64,000 nt of DNA from Stenotrophomonas maltophilia (GTDB taxonomy: Bacteria > Pseudomonadota > Gammaproteobacteria > Xanthomonadales > Xanthomonadaceae). The notes beneath the pieces are model-generated. The model ran no database searches and was not told the DNA's origin. It saw only the letters and a list, made by a program, of their open reading frames with translations. Positions 25,014-33,541 of the stretch are shown piece by piece. Numbering within the stretch: the stretch's first letter is position 1; each line of letters begins with the position of its first letter. The DNA lies in NCBI RefSeq assembly GCF_003205835.1, contig NZ_CP029773.1, positions 4,744,501 to 4,808,500 on the forward strand, given 5' to 3'. Position numbers and translations under genes: made by a program.

Positions 25014-25907
25014 TCACCCCAACGCTTCCACCACCCAATCAATGAATACCCGCAGACGCTGGCTCATGTGCCGGTTCGGCGGGAACATCACATGCATCGG
25101 CATGGGCGGCAGCTGCCAGTCCTGCAGCACCGGCAGCAGCTCACCACGCGCCACGTGCGGTTCGGCCATGTAGCTGGGCAACGCGACCACGCCCAGACCC
25201 GCCAACGCCGCGGCCAGATAGGCGTTGCCGTCGTCGAAGCCGACCGTGTAGCGGCCCTGCACCTCGATGCGCTCATCGCCGCGCTGCGCGCTGAACACCC
25301 GCGCCCGGCCACTGCGCGGGCTGAGGAAACCGACCACGTGGTGATCGGGCCCTTCCAGCGCGCGCGGGTCGGTCGGCAGGCCGAAGCGCTGCACATAGCC
25401 CGGGCTGGCATGGAAGCCGATCGGCAGCGCGCCGAGCGGCCGCGCCACCAGTGCCGGGTCGGCCGGGGTGCCGCCACGGATCACGCAGTCGACGTTGTCG
25501 GCGATGACATCCACTTCGCGATCACTCACGCCGATATCCAGCTGGATCTCCGGATAGCGCGCCTGGAAATCCGGCAACGCCGGCACCAGCCGCAAGCGCG
25601 CGTACGGCCCGGGCACATCCACGCGCAGGCGTCCGCGCGGTTGGGTGGCCGCGTCGCCCAGCCCGCCCTCCACCTCTTCCAGCTCGGCCAGCAGGCGGGC
25701 GATGCGCGGGTAATAGGCCGCGCCATCGGCGGTGACGCTGACCCGGCGCGTGGTGCGGTTGAGCAACCGCAGCCGCAGGTGCGCCTCCAGCTGCTGCACC
25801 AGCTGGGTGGCCGTGGTGCGGCTGATCTGCAGGGTCTGCGCGGCGCGGGTGAAGCTGCCGGTTTCCACTACCCGGGCAAAGGCCCGCATCGCCTCGAAAC
25901 GGTCCAT
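25014..25907 (-). CDS. LysR-family transcriptional regulator
   Basis: 297 residues. The N-terminal winged helix-turn-helix MRAFARVVETGSFTRAAQTLQISRTTATQLVQQLE is followed by a periplasmic-binding-protein-like effector domain (about 90-295). Unlike most LysR factors, the recognition helix contains ISRTTATQLVQQLEAHL, typical of the PecT/CrgA-like group. It is divergent from ridA with a T-N11-A type palindrome between them, so it probably controls both. Confidence 0.93.
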   Translation of the reverse strand: MDRFEAMRAFARVVETGSFTRAAQTLQISRTTATQLVQQLEAHLRLRLLNRTTRRVSVTADGAAYYPRIARLLAELEEVEGGLGDAATQPRGRLRVDVPGPYARLRLVPALPDFQARYPEIQLDIGVSDREVDVIADNVDCVIRGGTPADPALVARPLGALPIGFHASPGYVQRFGLPTDPRALEGPDHHVVGFLSPRSGRARVFSAQRGDERIEVQGRYTVGFDDGNAYLAAALAGLGVVALPSYMAEPHVARGELLPVLQDWQLPPMPMHVMFPPNRHMSQRLRVFIDWVVEALG

Positions 25908-25917
25908 GGTGGGTCAT

Positions 25918-25938
25918 GATTGTTTGGAATTGGCAATC
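25918..25938. promoter_or_regulatory. LysR-type T-N11-A palindrome
   Basis: Perfect GATTG-N11-CAATC, the classic LysR-box geometry, located 11-31 bases upstream of the LysR start codon and about 80 bases upstream of ridA. Confidence 0.55.
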
Positions 25939-26015
25939 AATCTAGGCCGATCATCGCGGTTTATCCAGACAGCGCTGGCGGGGAGGATGACGTTCTCTCC
26001 CACGGGATCTTCCCC

Positions 26016-26414
26016 ATGTCACAGCGCGATGTCGTTTTCCCCGCCGGTCGCCAGGCCCTGTACGAGCGCAACCGTTACTCGCCGGCGATCCGTTCCAATG
26101 GCTTCCTGTTCGTCTCCGGCCAGGTCGGCAGCCGCGAGGACGGCTCGCCCGAGCCGGATTTCGAAACCCAGGTACGCCGCGCCTTCGAGAATCTCAACGC
26201 GGTGCTGGCTGCCGCCGGCTGCACCTTCGATGACGTGATCGACGTGACCGTGTTCCTGGTCGACCCCGAGAAGAACTTCGAGAAGGCGTGGGCGATCGTG
26301 CCCGAGTACTGGGGCGAAGCGCCGCATCCGACCCTGACCGGTATCGGCGTGACCTGGCTGTATGGGTTCCAGTTCGAGATCAAGGTGATCGCGAAGCTGC
26401 CTGCAGACCGGTAG
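26016..26414 (+). CDS. RidA family protein (YjgF/UK114)
   Basis: 132 residues. GYIYVSGQVG-like text (FLFVSGQVG), NLNAVLAAAGCTFDDVIDVTVFLVD and a C-terminal FEIKVIA identify the family, which forms trimers; the RidA archetype hydrolyses reactive enamine/imine intermediates. The catalytic Arg expected in RidA proper (near residue 105) is not clearly present, so this may be a Rid subgroup member. The stop codon TAG is the TAG of a flanking SMAG element. Confidence 0.88.
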   Translation: MSQRDVVFPAGRQALYERNRYSPAIRSNGFLFVSGQVGSREDGSPEPDFETQVRRAFENLNAVLAAAGCTFDDVIDVTVFLVDPEKNFEKAWAIVPEYWGEAPHPTLTGIGVTWLYGFQFEIKVIAKLPADR

Positions 26415-26486
26415 TGCCGGCCGCTGGCCGGCAATGGCAGGCGATTGCCTGCGCTCGTGAGGTTGCCGGCCAGCGGCCGGCACTAC
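26411..26486. repeat. SMAG (REP) inverted pair, GTAGTGCCGG subtype
   Basis: GTAGTGCCGGCCGCTGGCCG at left and its mirror ending CGGCACTAC at right. The left GTAG supplies the ridA stop codon (TAG 26412-26414). Confidence 0.9.
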
Positions 26487-26517
26487 CCAGACGAAGGGCA
26501 CTGCCCCCGCGCGGCCA

Positions 26518-27204
26518 TCATTCCGCAGCAAATTCCAGTGTCCGACGCCAACGCAATGGCTTGGTCGCACGCGCCGGGTCAGGGCCGAACTGGCTCAACC
26601 AGCCAGCGGCCATTGCACGGGCACGCAAGCGTTCGCCAACGCCTTCGGCGACTTCCACTTCAACGCGGGTTACCTTGCCTTCGGCATCCACGTCCAGCAC
26701 CCAGACCAGCTTGCCCACCCATTCGGCCGCCGGGACGGACGGGGCGTAGTTCGGGCGGCCAGCAACGTAGGGGCCGTCGTGCCCTAGATACAGCGGAGAC
26801 TCCTCCAAGCGGTGATCGACACGAACGGCGGCTTTGCCGGTCCGGCCGTCGCCAAGAACGGCATCCACCGTCCACGTGCCGGCCGTCCCCGCAGTGCCAA
26901 GGTCCGCTGGGAAACAGGTCTTGCGGCCACGGAAACCGTCATGCCGGACCTGCGAGATGCGAACGCCATTGGCGTCGCGAATGGTGAGTTCCAATCCGCC
27001 CACATCGGCGTCTTCTCCACCGGCGGCAACGCAGATGCGGTGGTCGTGCAGTCCATCGGCAACGAACTGGTAGGCCACTGATCGCGCGATGGCGTCCGCG
27101 GGTGTCGGCGACCACAGTAACTCGACGTAGACGTCATCCGAAGCCTGGACAGCGGGGCTGACCAACACCATCAGCAGCCCAACAGCAGCGACGCGTGCGT
27201 TCAT
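26518..27204 (-). CDS. Secreted protein with TonB-C-like domain
   Basis: 228 residues. A Sec signal peptide (VAAVGLLMVLVSPAVQA, cleavage near residue 22) is followed by a mixed domain. The C-terminal 80 residues (GKLVWVLDVDAEGKVTRVEVEVAEGVGERLRARAMAAG) resemble the beta-alpha-beta TonB C-terminal fold, often found in stand-alone periplasmic proteins. Function unknown. A GGAGGGA ribosome site precedes the ATG. It is divergent from the czc operon. Confidence 0.8.
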   Translation of the reverse strand: MNARVAAVGLLMVLVSPAVQASDDVYVELLWSPTPADAIARSVAYQFVADGLHDHRICVAAGGEDADVGGLELTIRDANGVRISQVRHDGFRGRKTCFPADLGTAGTAGTWTVDAVLGDGRTGKAAVRVDHRLEESPLYLGHDGPYVAGRPNYAPSVPAAEWVGKLVWVLDVDAEGKVTRVEVEVAEGVGERLRARAMAAGWLSQFGPDPARATKPLRWRRTLEFAAE

Positions 27205-27380
27205 CGTTCCCTCCCTGGTGACGAATCCCGATCGTCACCGAAGGCGTTGCAAGGTGCAATGGACCGCCCGTGCAAGGGCAATCCGCAGTGCAGGACGCCA
27301 CCTGAACGGGAGATTCCGACGAATTCCCGAAGCGTCCATTGATATTGTATCCGGCGAAAACCGCTTGCTAGCCTCCCTTC

Positions 27381-27713
27381 ATGCGCCGGATCTCCCGCCA
27401 CCTTCGCTCGACCCTGCTGATGCTGCTGATGGCGGCATTCGTGGTCGTGCCGGTGGCCGACGCGCTGGCCTGCACGGTGGAACCGCACGCCAGCACGGTG
27501 CACGTGGAGTCCGCTCCGGATGCCGATGGCGACAGCGACGGCAAGCACGTCGGTGCCTGTGGCCACAACCACTGCCACCACTCCAATCTGAGCCTGCCGG
27601 CCAGCACCCTCGCTGCCTTCGGTGCGCCACTGCCGTCGCGCTGGATGAATGCCGGCGACGCGGCGACCTATGCGGTCGCCCAGGATGAATTGACGCGTCC
27701 CCCCCGGGTGTGA
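27381..27713 (+). CDS. czcI: CzcI-like periplasmic metal-responsive protein, His-rich
   Basis: 110 residues. A signal peptide (STLLMLLMAAFVVVPVADALA) is followed by a His/Cys cluster (CGHNHCHHSN near residues 62-70) that could bind metal. Small exported proteins of this kind (CzcI) precede czcCBA in Cupriavidus and modulate the system. No good Shine-Dalgarno is visible before the ATG, so the start is moderately uncertain. Lies 56 bases before the TolC-like gene. Confidence 0.7.
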   Translation: MRRISRHLRSTLLMLLMAAFVVVPVADALACTVEPHASTVHVESAPDADGDSDGKHVGACGHNHCHHSNLSLPASTLAAFGAPLPSRWMNAGDAATYAVAQDELTRPPRV

Positions 27714-27769
27714 GTTGAGCGCGTCCCGCGATTGCGGGCTCCCGTTTCACTCACAACCGGAATCCCCCT

Positions 27770-29023
27770 ATGTCGATCCTGACACCTCGGTCGCCGCGCG
27801 CGGCCGGGCTGGTCGTCGCCGTGTTGCTGGGCCTGGCCCCGGCGGCATCGGTGATGGCGCAAGCCGCCCCCTCCTACGACACCCTGCTTGAACGCCTGGA
27901 CCAGCTGCCCGGCACCCGTGTGGGTACGGCGCTGGCCGAGGCCGCCGATGCGCGCGCCGACCAGGCCCGTGCGCTGCCCAATCCTTCCCTCTCCTACTCC
28001 GCCGAGAACGCCTGGGGCACCGGCTCCTATGGCGGCATGGGCAAGGCCGATACCGTGCTCACCCTGTCCCAGCCGCTGGAGGTCTGGGGCCAGCGTGGCG
28101 CGCGTGTCCGTGCCGCCCGTGCCGAGGCACAGGCCGCCAACCTGCGTGGTGCCCAAAGCCGCAGCGACGTGGCCAGCCAGCTGGCGGTGGTCTACGCACA
28201 GGCGGAAAGTGCACTGCGCCGCTACTCCCTGGCCGAGGAGGCGCTGACCCTCACCCGCGATGACGCCAACGCGGTCAACGCGATGGTCAAGCAGGGCCGC
28301 GAGCCACAGCTGCGCGCGGTGCAGGCGCAGAGCGAAGTGGCCAATGCCAGCGCTGCGCTGGATGAAGCGCAGGCGTTCCGCGACGCCGCGCTGGCCCGCC
28401 TGGCCGGTGCCGCGCTGCTGGATGCGCCGGTGCAGTCGATTGACGACAGCCTGCTCGACCGTGCCCCGCCGCTGCCGCGTGGCGCCACCGACGTGGCACT
28501 GGCGGTGCGCATCGCCGAAGCCGAAGCCGATGCGGCCGGCAAGCTGGTCGATGTGGAGCGCAAGCGCGCCCTGCCCGATCTGAGCGTCACCGCCGCACAG
28601 ACCCGCTTCCGCGAAGGCGGCGAGCGTGCCTACAACCTCGGGGTCAGCCTCAGCATCCCGCTGTTCGACCGCAACCGCGGGGGCATCCGCGCCGCCAATG
28701 CCGACCAGCGCGCGGCCGAGGCACGCCTGGACCAGCAGCGCCGCGACAGCGAGGCCGAGCGCCTGTCTGCCGTGGCTGGGCTGAAGGCGGCCGGCAGCCG
28801 TACCCACGCCGCCGATGAAAGCGTGGTCGCCGCCGAAGAGGCGTATCGCCTCGCACGCGTCGGCTTCGACGCCGGACGCATCTCGCAGCTGGAACTGCGC
28901 AGCACGCGCAGCGCCCTCATCGCCGCCCGCGGCACCGCCGTGGATGCGCGCCTGTCGCGCGTCGGCGCCGAAATCGATCTTGCCCGCCTTGAAGGGCGCG
29001 CACCTTTTGTGGAGGCCAAATGA
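27770..29023 (+). CDS. czcC: Outer-membrane efflux protein CzcC (TolC family)
   Basis: 417 residues. A signal peptide (LVVAVLLGLAPAASVMAQA) is followed by long helical hairpins with the NPSLSYSAEN and EVWGQRGAR features of the outer-membrane-factor family. It forms the outer channel of the tripartite metal pump. Overlaps czcB by four bases (ATGA). The intermembrane coiled coils carry the repeated Arg/Ala/Glu pattern of TolC. Confidence 0.93.
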   Translation: MSILTPRSPRAAGLVVAVLLGLAPAASVMAQAAPSYDTLLERLDQLPGTRVGTALAEAADARADQARALPNPSLSYSAENAWGTGSYGGMGKADTVLTLSQPLEVWGQRGARVRAARAEAQAANLRGAQSRSDVASQLAVVYAQAESALRRYSLAEEALTLTRDDANAVNAMVKQGREPQLRAVQAQSEVANASAALDEAQAFRDAALARLAGAALLDAPVQSIDDSLLDRAPPLPRGATDVALAVRIAEAEADAAGKLVDVERKRALPDLSVTAAQTRFREGGERAYNLGVSLSIPLFDRNRGGIRAANADQRAAEARLDQQRRDSEAERLSAVAGLKAAGSRTHAADESVVAAEEAYRLARVGFDAGRISQLELRSTRSALIAARGTAVDARLSRVGAEIDLARLEGRAPFVEAK

Positions 29024-30225
29024 CTCTCTCCCGTACTTTCCCGCTGATCGGCGGCGTGCTGCTGACCGTCCTGCTGGCCGGCTGCGCCGGCAATGCGCAG
29101 ACGCCTGCCAATGAAGACCCCGCTGCGGCCAAGGCCGGTACCGACGATGGCCACGGCCATGCCGCCGACAGCAAGGAGGCCAAGGCGGAAACCGCCAAGG
29201 CCCCCGCCGACGCCGATGAAGGCGTGGTGCAGCTGACCCCGGAACAGATCAAGGCGTCCGGTATCGAGGTGGTCGCCATCGGTCGCGGTGGCGGTGGCTC
29301 CACGCGCCTGTCCGGCCGGGTCGAACCGTCGGTGGGCGCACGCGCGTCGGTGGCATCCACGGTGACCGGCCGCGTCGAGCGCGTGCTGGTCGCGCCGGGC
29401 ACCGCAGTGAAGCAGAACCAGGCGCTGGCGATCGTGGTCAGCGGTGAGGCCGCGGTGTTCCGCGCCAATGCGCTGGCTGCATCGGCCGAAGCCGAGGCCG
29501 CGCGCCTGGCCTATGGCCGCGACAAGGCGCTGGTCGACCAGGGTGTGGTCGCCCGCCAGGAACTGGAGGCCTCGCGCGCCCGCTCGCTGGCGGCACAGGC
29601 CCAGGCCGCTGCCGCGCAGGCCCAGGCCGCCGCCAACGGTGCGCCCGATGCCAGCGGCCGCGTGCGCATCACCAGCCCGGTGGCCGGCATCGTCGGCAAC
29701 GTGCAGGTCACCCCGGGCGGCGTGGTCGCTGCCGGCAGCGCGGTGGCCGATGTCGCCGATCCGGCGATGAACGAACTGGTGTTCACCGCGCCGCCCGCGC
29801 TGGCCGCACAGGTCACGCCCGGCATGAAGCTGGAAGTGAGCGTGCCGGGTGGCAGCTTCACCGCCACCGTTACCGGTTCGGCCGCTGATGTGCGCCAGCA
29901 GGGCGGCGTCGCGGTGATCCGCGCCACGCCGGTGGACGCTTCGCTGCCGCCGGCCGGTTCGCCGGTATCGGCGGTGGTGGTCACCGAAGGCCAGGACGGT
30001 TCGCTCAGCGTGCCCGCCGATGCGGTGCAGAACGTCGATGGCGGCAGCGCGGTGTTCGTTGCCGTCGACGGCGGCTTCAAGGCGCAGCCGGTACTGGCCG
30101 GGCGCCGTGCCGGCGACCGCATCGAGATCCTCGGTGGGCTGACCGGCAACGAGCGCATCGTCGGTGCCAACGCCTTCCTGCTCAAGGCCGAACTGGCCAA
30201 GGGCGAAGCCGAGCACGGCCACTGA
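29020..30225 (+). CDS. czcB: RND periplasmic adaptor CzcB (lipoprotein)
   Basis: 401 residues. The signal peptide ends in the lipobox LLAGC (Cys about 22), so the protein is lipid-anchored. An acidic, His-containing linker (DDGHGHAADSKEAKAE) follows, which could sequester metal. The biotinyl-lipoyl halves flank a coiled coil, as in other membrane-fusion proteins, and the C-terminal VSAVVVTEGQDGSLSVPADAV is conserved. It joins CzcC to CzcA. Confidence 0.94.
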   Translation: MTLSRTFPLIGGVLLTVLLAGCAGNAQTPANEDPAAAKAGTDDGHGHAADSKEAKAETAKAPADADEGVVQLTPEQIKASGIEVVAIGRGGGGSTRLSGRVEPSVGARASVASTVTGRVERVLVAPGTAVKQNQALAIVVSGEAAVFRANALAASAEAEAARLAYGRDKALVDQGVVARQELEASRARSLAAQAQAAAAQAQAAANGAPDASGRVRITSPVAGIVGNVQVTPGGVVAAGSAVADVADPAMNELVFTAPPALAAQVTPGMKLEVSVPGGSFTATVTGSAADVRQQGGVAVIRATPVDASLPPAGSPVSAVVVTEGQDGSLSVPADAVQNVDGGSAVFVAVDGGFKAQPVLAGRRAGDRIEILGGLTGNERIVGANAFLLKAELAKGEAEHGH

Positions 30226-30235
30226 GGAGGCGACC

Positions 30236-33200
30236 ATGTTCAAGCTGATCATTGAAACAGCGGTGCGCCACCGCTGGCTGGTGGTGTTCATGGCGGCGCT
30301 GATCGCTGCCGTGGGCCTGTTCCAGCTGGGCAAGCTGCCGATCGACGCGGTGCCGGACATCACCAACCGCCAGGTGCAGATCAACACGGTGGCACCGGCA
30401 CTGACCCCGGAGCAGATCGAGCGGCAGGTGACCTATCCGCTGGAAACCGCGCTGGCCGGCATTCCCGGCCTGACCACCACGCGTTCGCTGTCGCGCAATG
30501 GCTTCTCGCAGGTCACCGCGATCTTCACCGATGCGACCGACATCTACTTCGCCCGCCAGCAGGTGGCCGAACGCATGCGCGAGGCATCGGAAGACCTGCC
30601 CGATGGCGCGTCGCCGATGCTGTCGCCGGTCACCACCGGCCTCGGCGAAGTGCTGATGTGGACCGTGGACTTCACCGCGTTCGATCCGGCCAGGCTGGCC
30701 AAGCCCGGTGAAGCCGGCTGGCAGGCCGGCGAGGTCTACCGCACGCCGGAAGGCAATCTGCTGCGTACGCCGGAAGAACGTGCCACCTACCTGCGCACCG
30801 TGCAGGACTGGATCATCGCGCCGCAGATGCGTTCCAGCCCGGGGCTGGCCGGCGTCGATACGGTCGGCGGCTACGTCAAGGAATACGGCGTGCATCCGGA
30901 CAGCGCCCGACTGGCCGCGCACGGCCTCGGCCTGGCCGATCTGGTCACTGCCCTGCAGCGTTCCAACGTGCAGGCCGGTGCCGGTTTCGTGCAGCGTGCC
31001 GGCGAAGGCCTGGTGGTGCGTGCCGATGGCCTGGCGCTGACCACCGACGACCTGGCACAGGCCCCGGTGGCCACCCGCAATGGCGTGGTGGTGCGCGTGG
31101 CCGATGTGGCCGAGGTCGAGCTGAGCCGCGCGCCACGCCTGGGTGCGGCCAGCCGCAACGGCCATGAAGCCGTGCTGGGCACCGCGCTGATGATCGCCGG
31201 CGGCAACAGCCGCACCGTGGCCCAGGCCGCGGCCGCGCGCCTGGAACAGGTGAACAAATCGCTGCCGGCCGACATCGTGGCGGCACCGGTGCTGGACCGC
31301 AGCGTGCTGGTCAATTCCACCATCAAGACCGTGGCCAAGAACCTCACCGAGGGCGCGCTGCTGGTGGTGGTGGTGCTGTTCCTGCTGCTGGGCAACCTGC
31401 GTGCGGCAACGATCACCGCGCTGGTGATTCCGCTGTCGTTCCTGTTCGCAGTGATCGGCATGAACCGCTTCGGCATCAGCGGCAACCTGATGAGCCTGGG
31501 TGCGCTGGACTTCGGCATCCTGGTGGACGGTGCGGTGATCGTGGTCGAGTCGATGCTGCTGATGCTGGGCCAGCGCCGCGCCGAACTGGGCCGTGCATTG
31601 ACCGCGATGGAACGCCTGCGCGTGGCCGCTGATTCGGCGCGCAAAATGGCACGCCCGGCGGCCTTCGGGCAGCTGATCATCCTGCTGGTGTTCGCGCCGA
31701 TCCTTACCCTGGAAGGCGTGGAGGGCAAGACGTTCCACCCGATGGCGGCCACCTTCATGCTGGCCCTGGTCGGTGCCTTCATCTTCTCCTTCACCTTCGT
31801 GCCGGCGATGGCCGCACTGCTGGTGCGCGAGCCCAAGGTGAAGGACGGCGATACACATGCTGACGATGGCGAGCACGAAACCAAGCTGATCCGCGTGCTG
31901 CGTGCGCGCATCGAGCCGGTGGTGCGCAAGGCTGTGGGCCATCCGCGCACGGTGCTGGCCGGTGCGGTGATGATGGTGGTGGTGGGCATCGGTTCGTTCT
32001 CGCTGCTGGGCCGCGAGTTCATGCCGACGCTGGACGAAGGCAACGTGGCGATGCAGGCCCTGCGCGTGCCGTCGACCTCGCTGGAGCAGTCGCTGGCGAT
32101 GCAGCTGGCACTGGAAAAGGCAATTGCCAAGCAGCCGGAAGTGGAGACCGTGTTCTCGCGCACCGGTACCGCCGAGGCGGCGATCGACCCGATGCCGACC
32201 AACATCTCCGACAGCGTGATCGTGCTCAAGCCACGCAAGGACTGGCCGGATCCGAAGCTGGGCAAGGACGCGCTGGTGGCACGCTTCGAAACGCTGGCCG
32301 GGCAGCAGCTGGGCAACAGCTTCGAGTTCAGCCAGCCGATCGAGCTGCGCTTCAACGAACTGATCTCCGGCGTGCGTACCGACCTGGCGGTGATGATCTT
32401 CGGCGATGACTTCAGCCAGCTGCAGAAGGTGGCCGACCAGGTGGCGCTGAAGCTGCGTTCGGTGGAGGGCGCGGCCGACGTGCGGGTGGAACAGATCTCG
32501 GGCCTGCCCACGCTCAACGTGGCCATCGACCACGTGGCGGCGGCGCAGTATGGGCTGACCGCGGCGGACGTGAGCGATGCACTGTCCACGGGTATTGGTG
32601 GCACGGCGGCCGGCAAGATCTTCGAGGGCGACCGCCGCTTCAACGTGGTGGTGCGCCTGGACGATGCCTCGCGCAACGATCCGGACCAGTTGGCGTCGTT
32701 GCCGATTGCTACGCCATCGGGGCTGGTGATTCCGCTGTCGTCGGTCGCGCGCATCACGGTCAGCGAAGGGCCGAACCAGATCAGCCGCAACAACGGCAGC
32801 CGCCGCGTGGTGGTGCAGGCAAACGTGCGCGGCCGCGACCTGGGCGGCTTCGTCGGCGAAGCGCAGGCAGCGGTGGCCGACGTGGCACTGCCGCCGGGTG
32901 CCTACCTGACCTGGGGTGGCCAGTTCGAGAACCTGCAGCGCGCGGAAAAGCGGCTGGCGACGGTGGTACCGGTGGTATTCCTGCTGATCGGCAGCCTGCT
33001 GTTCATGGCCCTGCGCAGCGGCAAGGAAGCCATTCTGGTGTTCAGCTGCGTGCCGTTGGCGCTGGTCGGCGGCATCCTCGCGCTGCTGCTGCGTGGCATG
33101 CCGTTCTCGGTGTCGGCGGCGGTCGGCTTCATCGCCGTCTCCGGCGTGGCCACCTTGAACGGTCTGGTACTGATGCAGGCGATCCGCGAGCGCCTGGATG

Positions 33201-33445
33201 CCGGCGACCTGCCGTTGCAGGCGGCGATCAACGGTGCCTCCAGCCGCATCCGCGCGGTGCTGACCACGGCGCTGGTGGCGATCGTCGGCTTCATTCCGAT
33301 GGCGATCGCCAGTGGTTCCGGTGCGGAGGTGCAGAAGCCGCTGGCGACGGTGGTGATCGGTGGCCTGATCACCGCCACCGTGCTGACCCTGCTGGTGCTG
33401 CCGACCTTCGCGGCACGGGTGGCCAAGCCAAGGGCGGTGGGGTGA
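30236..33445 (+). CDS. czcA: Heavy-metal efflux RND transporter CzcA
   Basis: 1069 residues with RND topology (12 helices, two large periplasmic loops). The fourth-helix charge triad is DFGILVDGAVIVVE at about residues 425-438 (Asp425, Asp431, Glu438), with the same spacing as the essential Asp402/Asp408/Glu415 of Cupriavidus CzcA. That indicates Zn2+/Co2+/Cd2+ (HME1-type) export rather than the Cu/Ag type, which has a different motif. A GAGGAGG site lies six bases before the ATG, ten bases after czcB. Proton-driven inner-membrane pump of the CzcCBA complex. Confidence 0.96.
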   Translation: MFKLIIETAVRHRWLVVFMAALIAAVGLFQLGKLPIDAVPDITNRQVQINTVAPALTPEQIERQVTYPLETALAGIPGLTTTRSLSRNGFSQVTAIFTDATDIYFARQQVAERMREASEDLPDGASPMLSPVTTGLGEVLMWTVDFTAFDPARLAKPGEAGWQAGEVYRTPEGNLLRTPEERATYLRTVQDWIIAPQMRSSPGLAGVDTVGGYVKEYGVHPDSARLAAHGLGLADLVTALQRSNVQAGAGFVQRAGEGLVVRADGLALTTDDLAQAPVATRNGVVVRVADVAEVELSRAPRLGAASRNGHEAVLGTALMIAGGNSRTVAQAAAARLEQVNKSLPADIVAAPVLDRSVLVNSTIKTVAKNLTEGALLVVVVLFLLLGNLRAATITALVIPLSFLFAVIGMNRFGISGNLMSLGALDFGILVDGAVIVVESMLLMLGQRRAELGRALTAMERLRVAADSARKMARPAAFGQLIILLVFAPILTLEGVEGKTFHPMAATFMLALVGAFIFSFTFVPAMAALLVREPKVKDGDTHADDGEHETKLIRVLRARIEPVVRKAVGHPRTVLAGAVMMVVVGIGSFSLLGREFMPTLDEGNVAMQALRVPSTSLEQSLAMQLALEKAIAKQPEVETVFSRTGTAEAAIDPMPTNISDSVIVLKPRKDWPDPKLGKDALVARFETLAGQQLGNSFEFSQPIELRFNELISGVRTDLAVMIFGDDFSQLQKVADQVALKLRSVEGAADVRVEQISGLPTLNVAIDHVAAAQYGLTAADVSDALSTGIGGTAAGKIFEGDRRFNVVVRLDDASRNDPDQLASLPIATPSGLVIPLSSVARITVSEGPNQISRNNGSRRVVVQANVRGRDLGGFVGEAQAAVADVALPPGAYLTWGGQFENLQRAEKRLATVVPVVFLLIGSLLFMALRSGKEAILVFSCVPLALVGGILALLLRGMPFSVSAAVGFIAVSGVATLNGLVLMQAIRERLDAGDLPLQAAINGASSRIRAVLTTALVAIVGFIPMAIASGSGAEVQKPLATVVIGGLITATVLTLLVLPTFAARVAKPRAVG

Positions 33446-33454
33446 TGTGATGCC

Positions 33455-33493
33455 GGGGTCGGAGCCCTTTCCGTGGGAAAGGGATCCGACCCC
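33455..33493. repeat. Dispersed GGGGTC hairpin (copy 2)
   Basis: GGGGTCGGAGCCCTTTCC facing GGAAAGGGATCCGACCCC, 10 bases after czcA; possible processing or termination signal. Confidence 0.75.
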
Positions 33494-33507
33494 ATGACCG
33501 GGCCGGA

Positions 33508-33531
33508 TTGCCGGCCAGCGGCCGGCACTAC
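33508..33531. repeat. SMAG (REP) single palindrome
   Basis: TTGCCGGCCAGCGGCCGGCACTAC, one arm of the GTAGTGCCGG subtype with CTAC at the right end. Confidence 0.85.
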
Positions 33532-33541
33532 CCTTGCACGG

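Noticed and set aside
30182..32533. Long minus-strand open frame opposite czcA
   Set aside because: His-rich shadow of the CzcA frame, no ribosome site, no recognisable fold.
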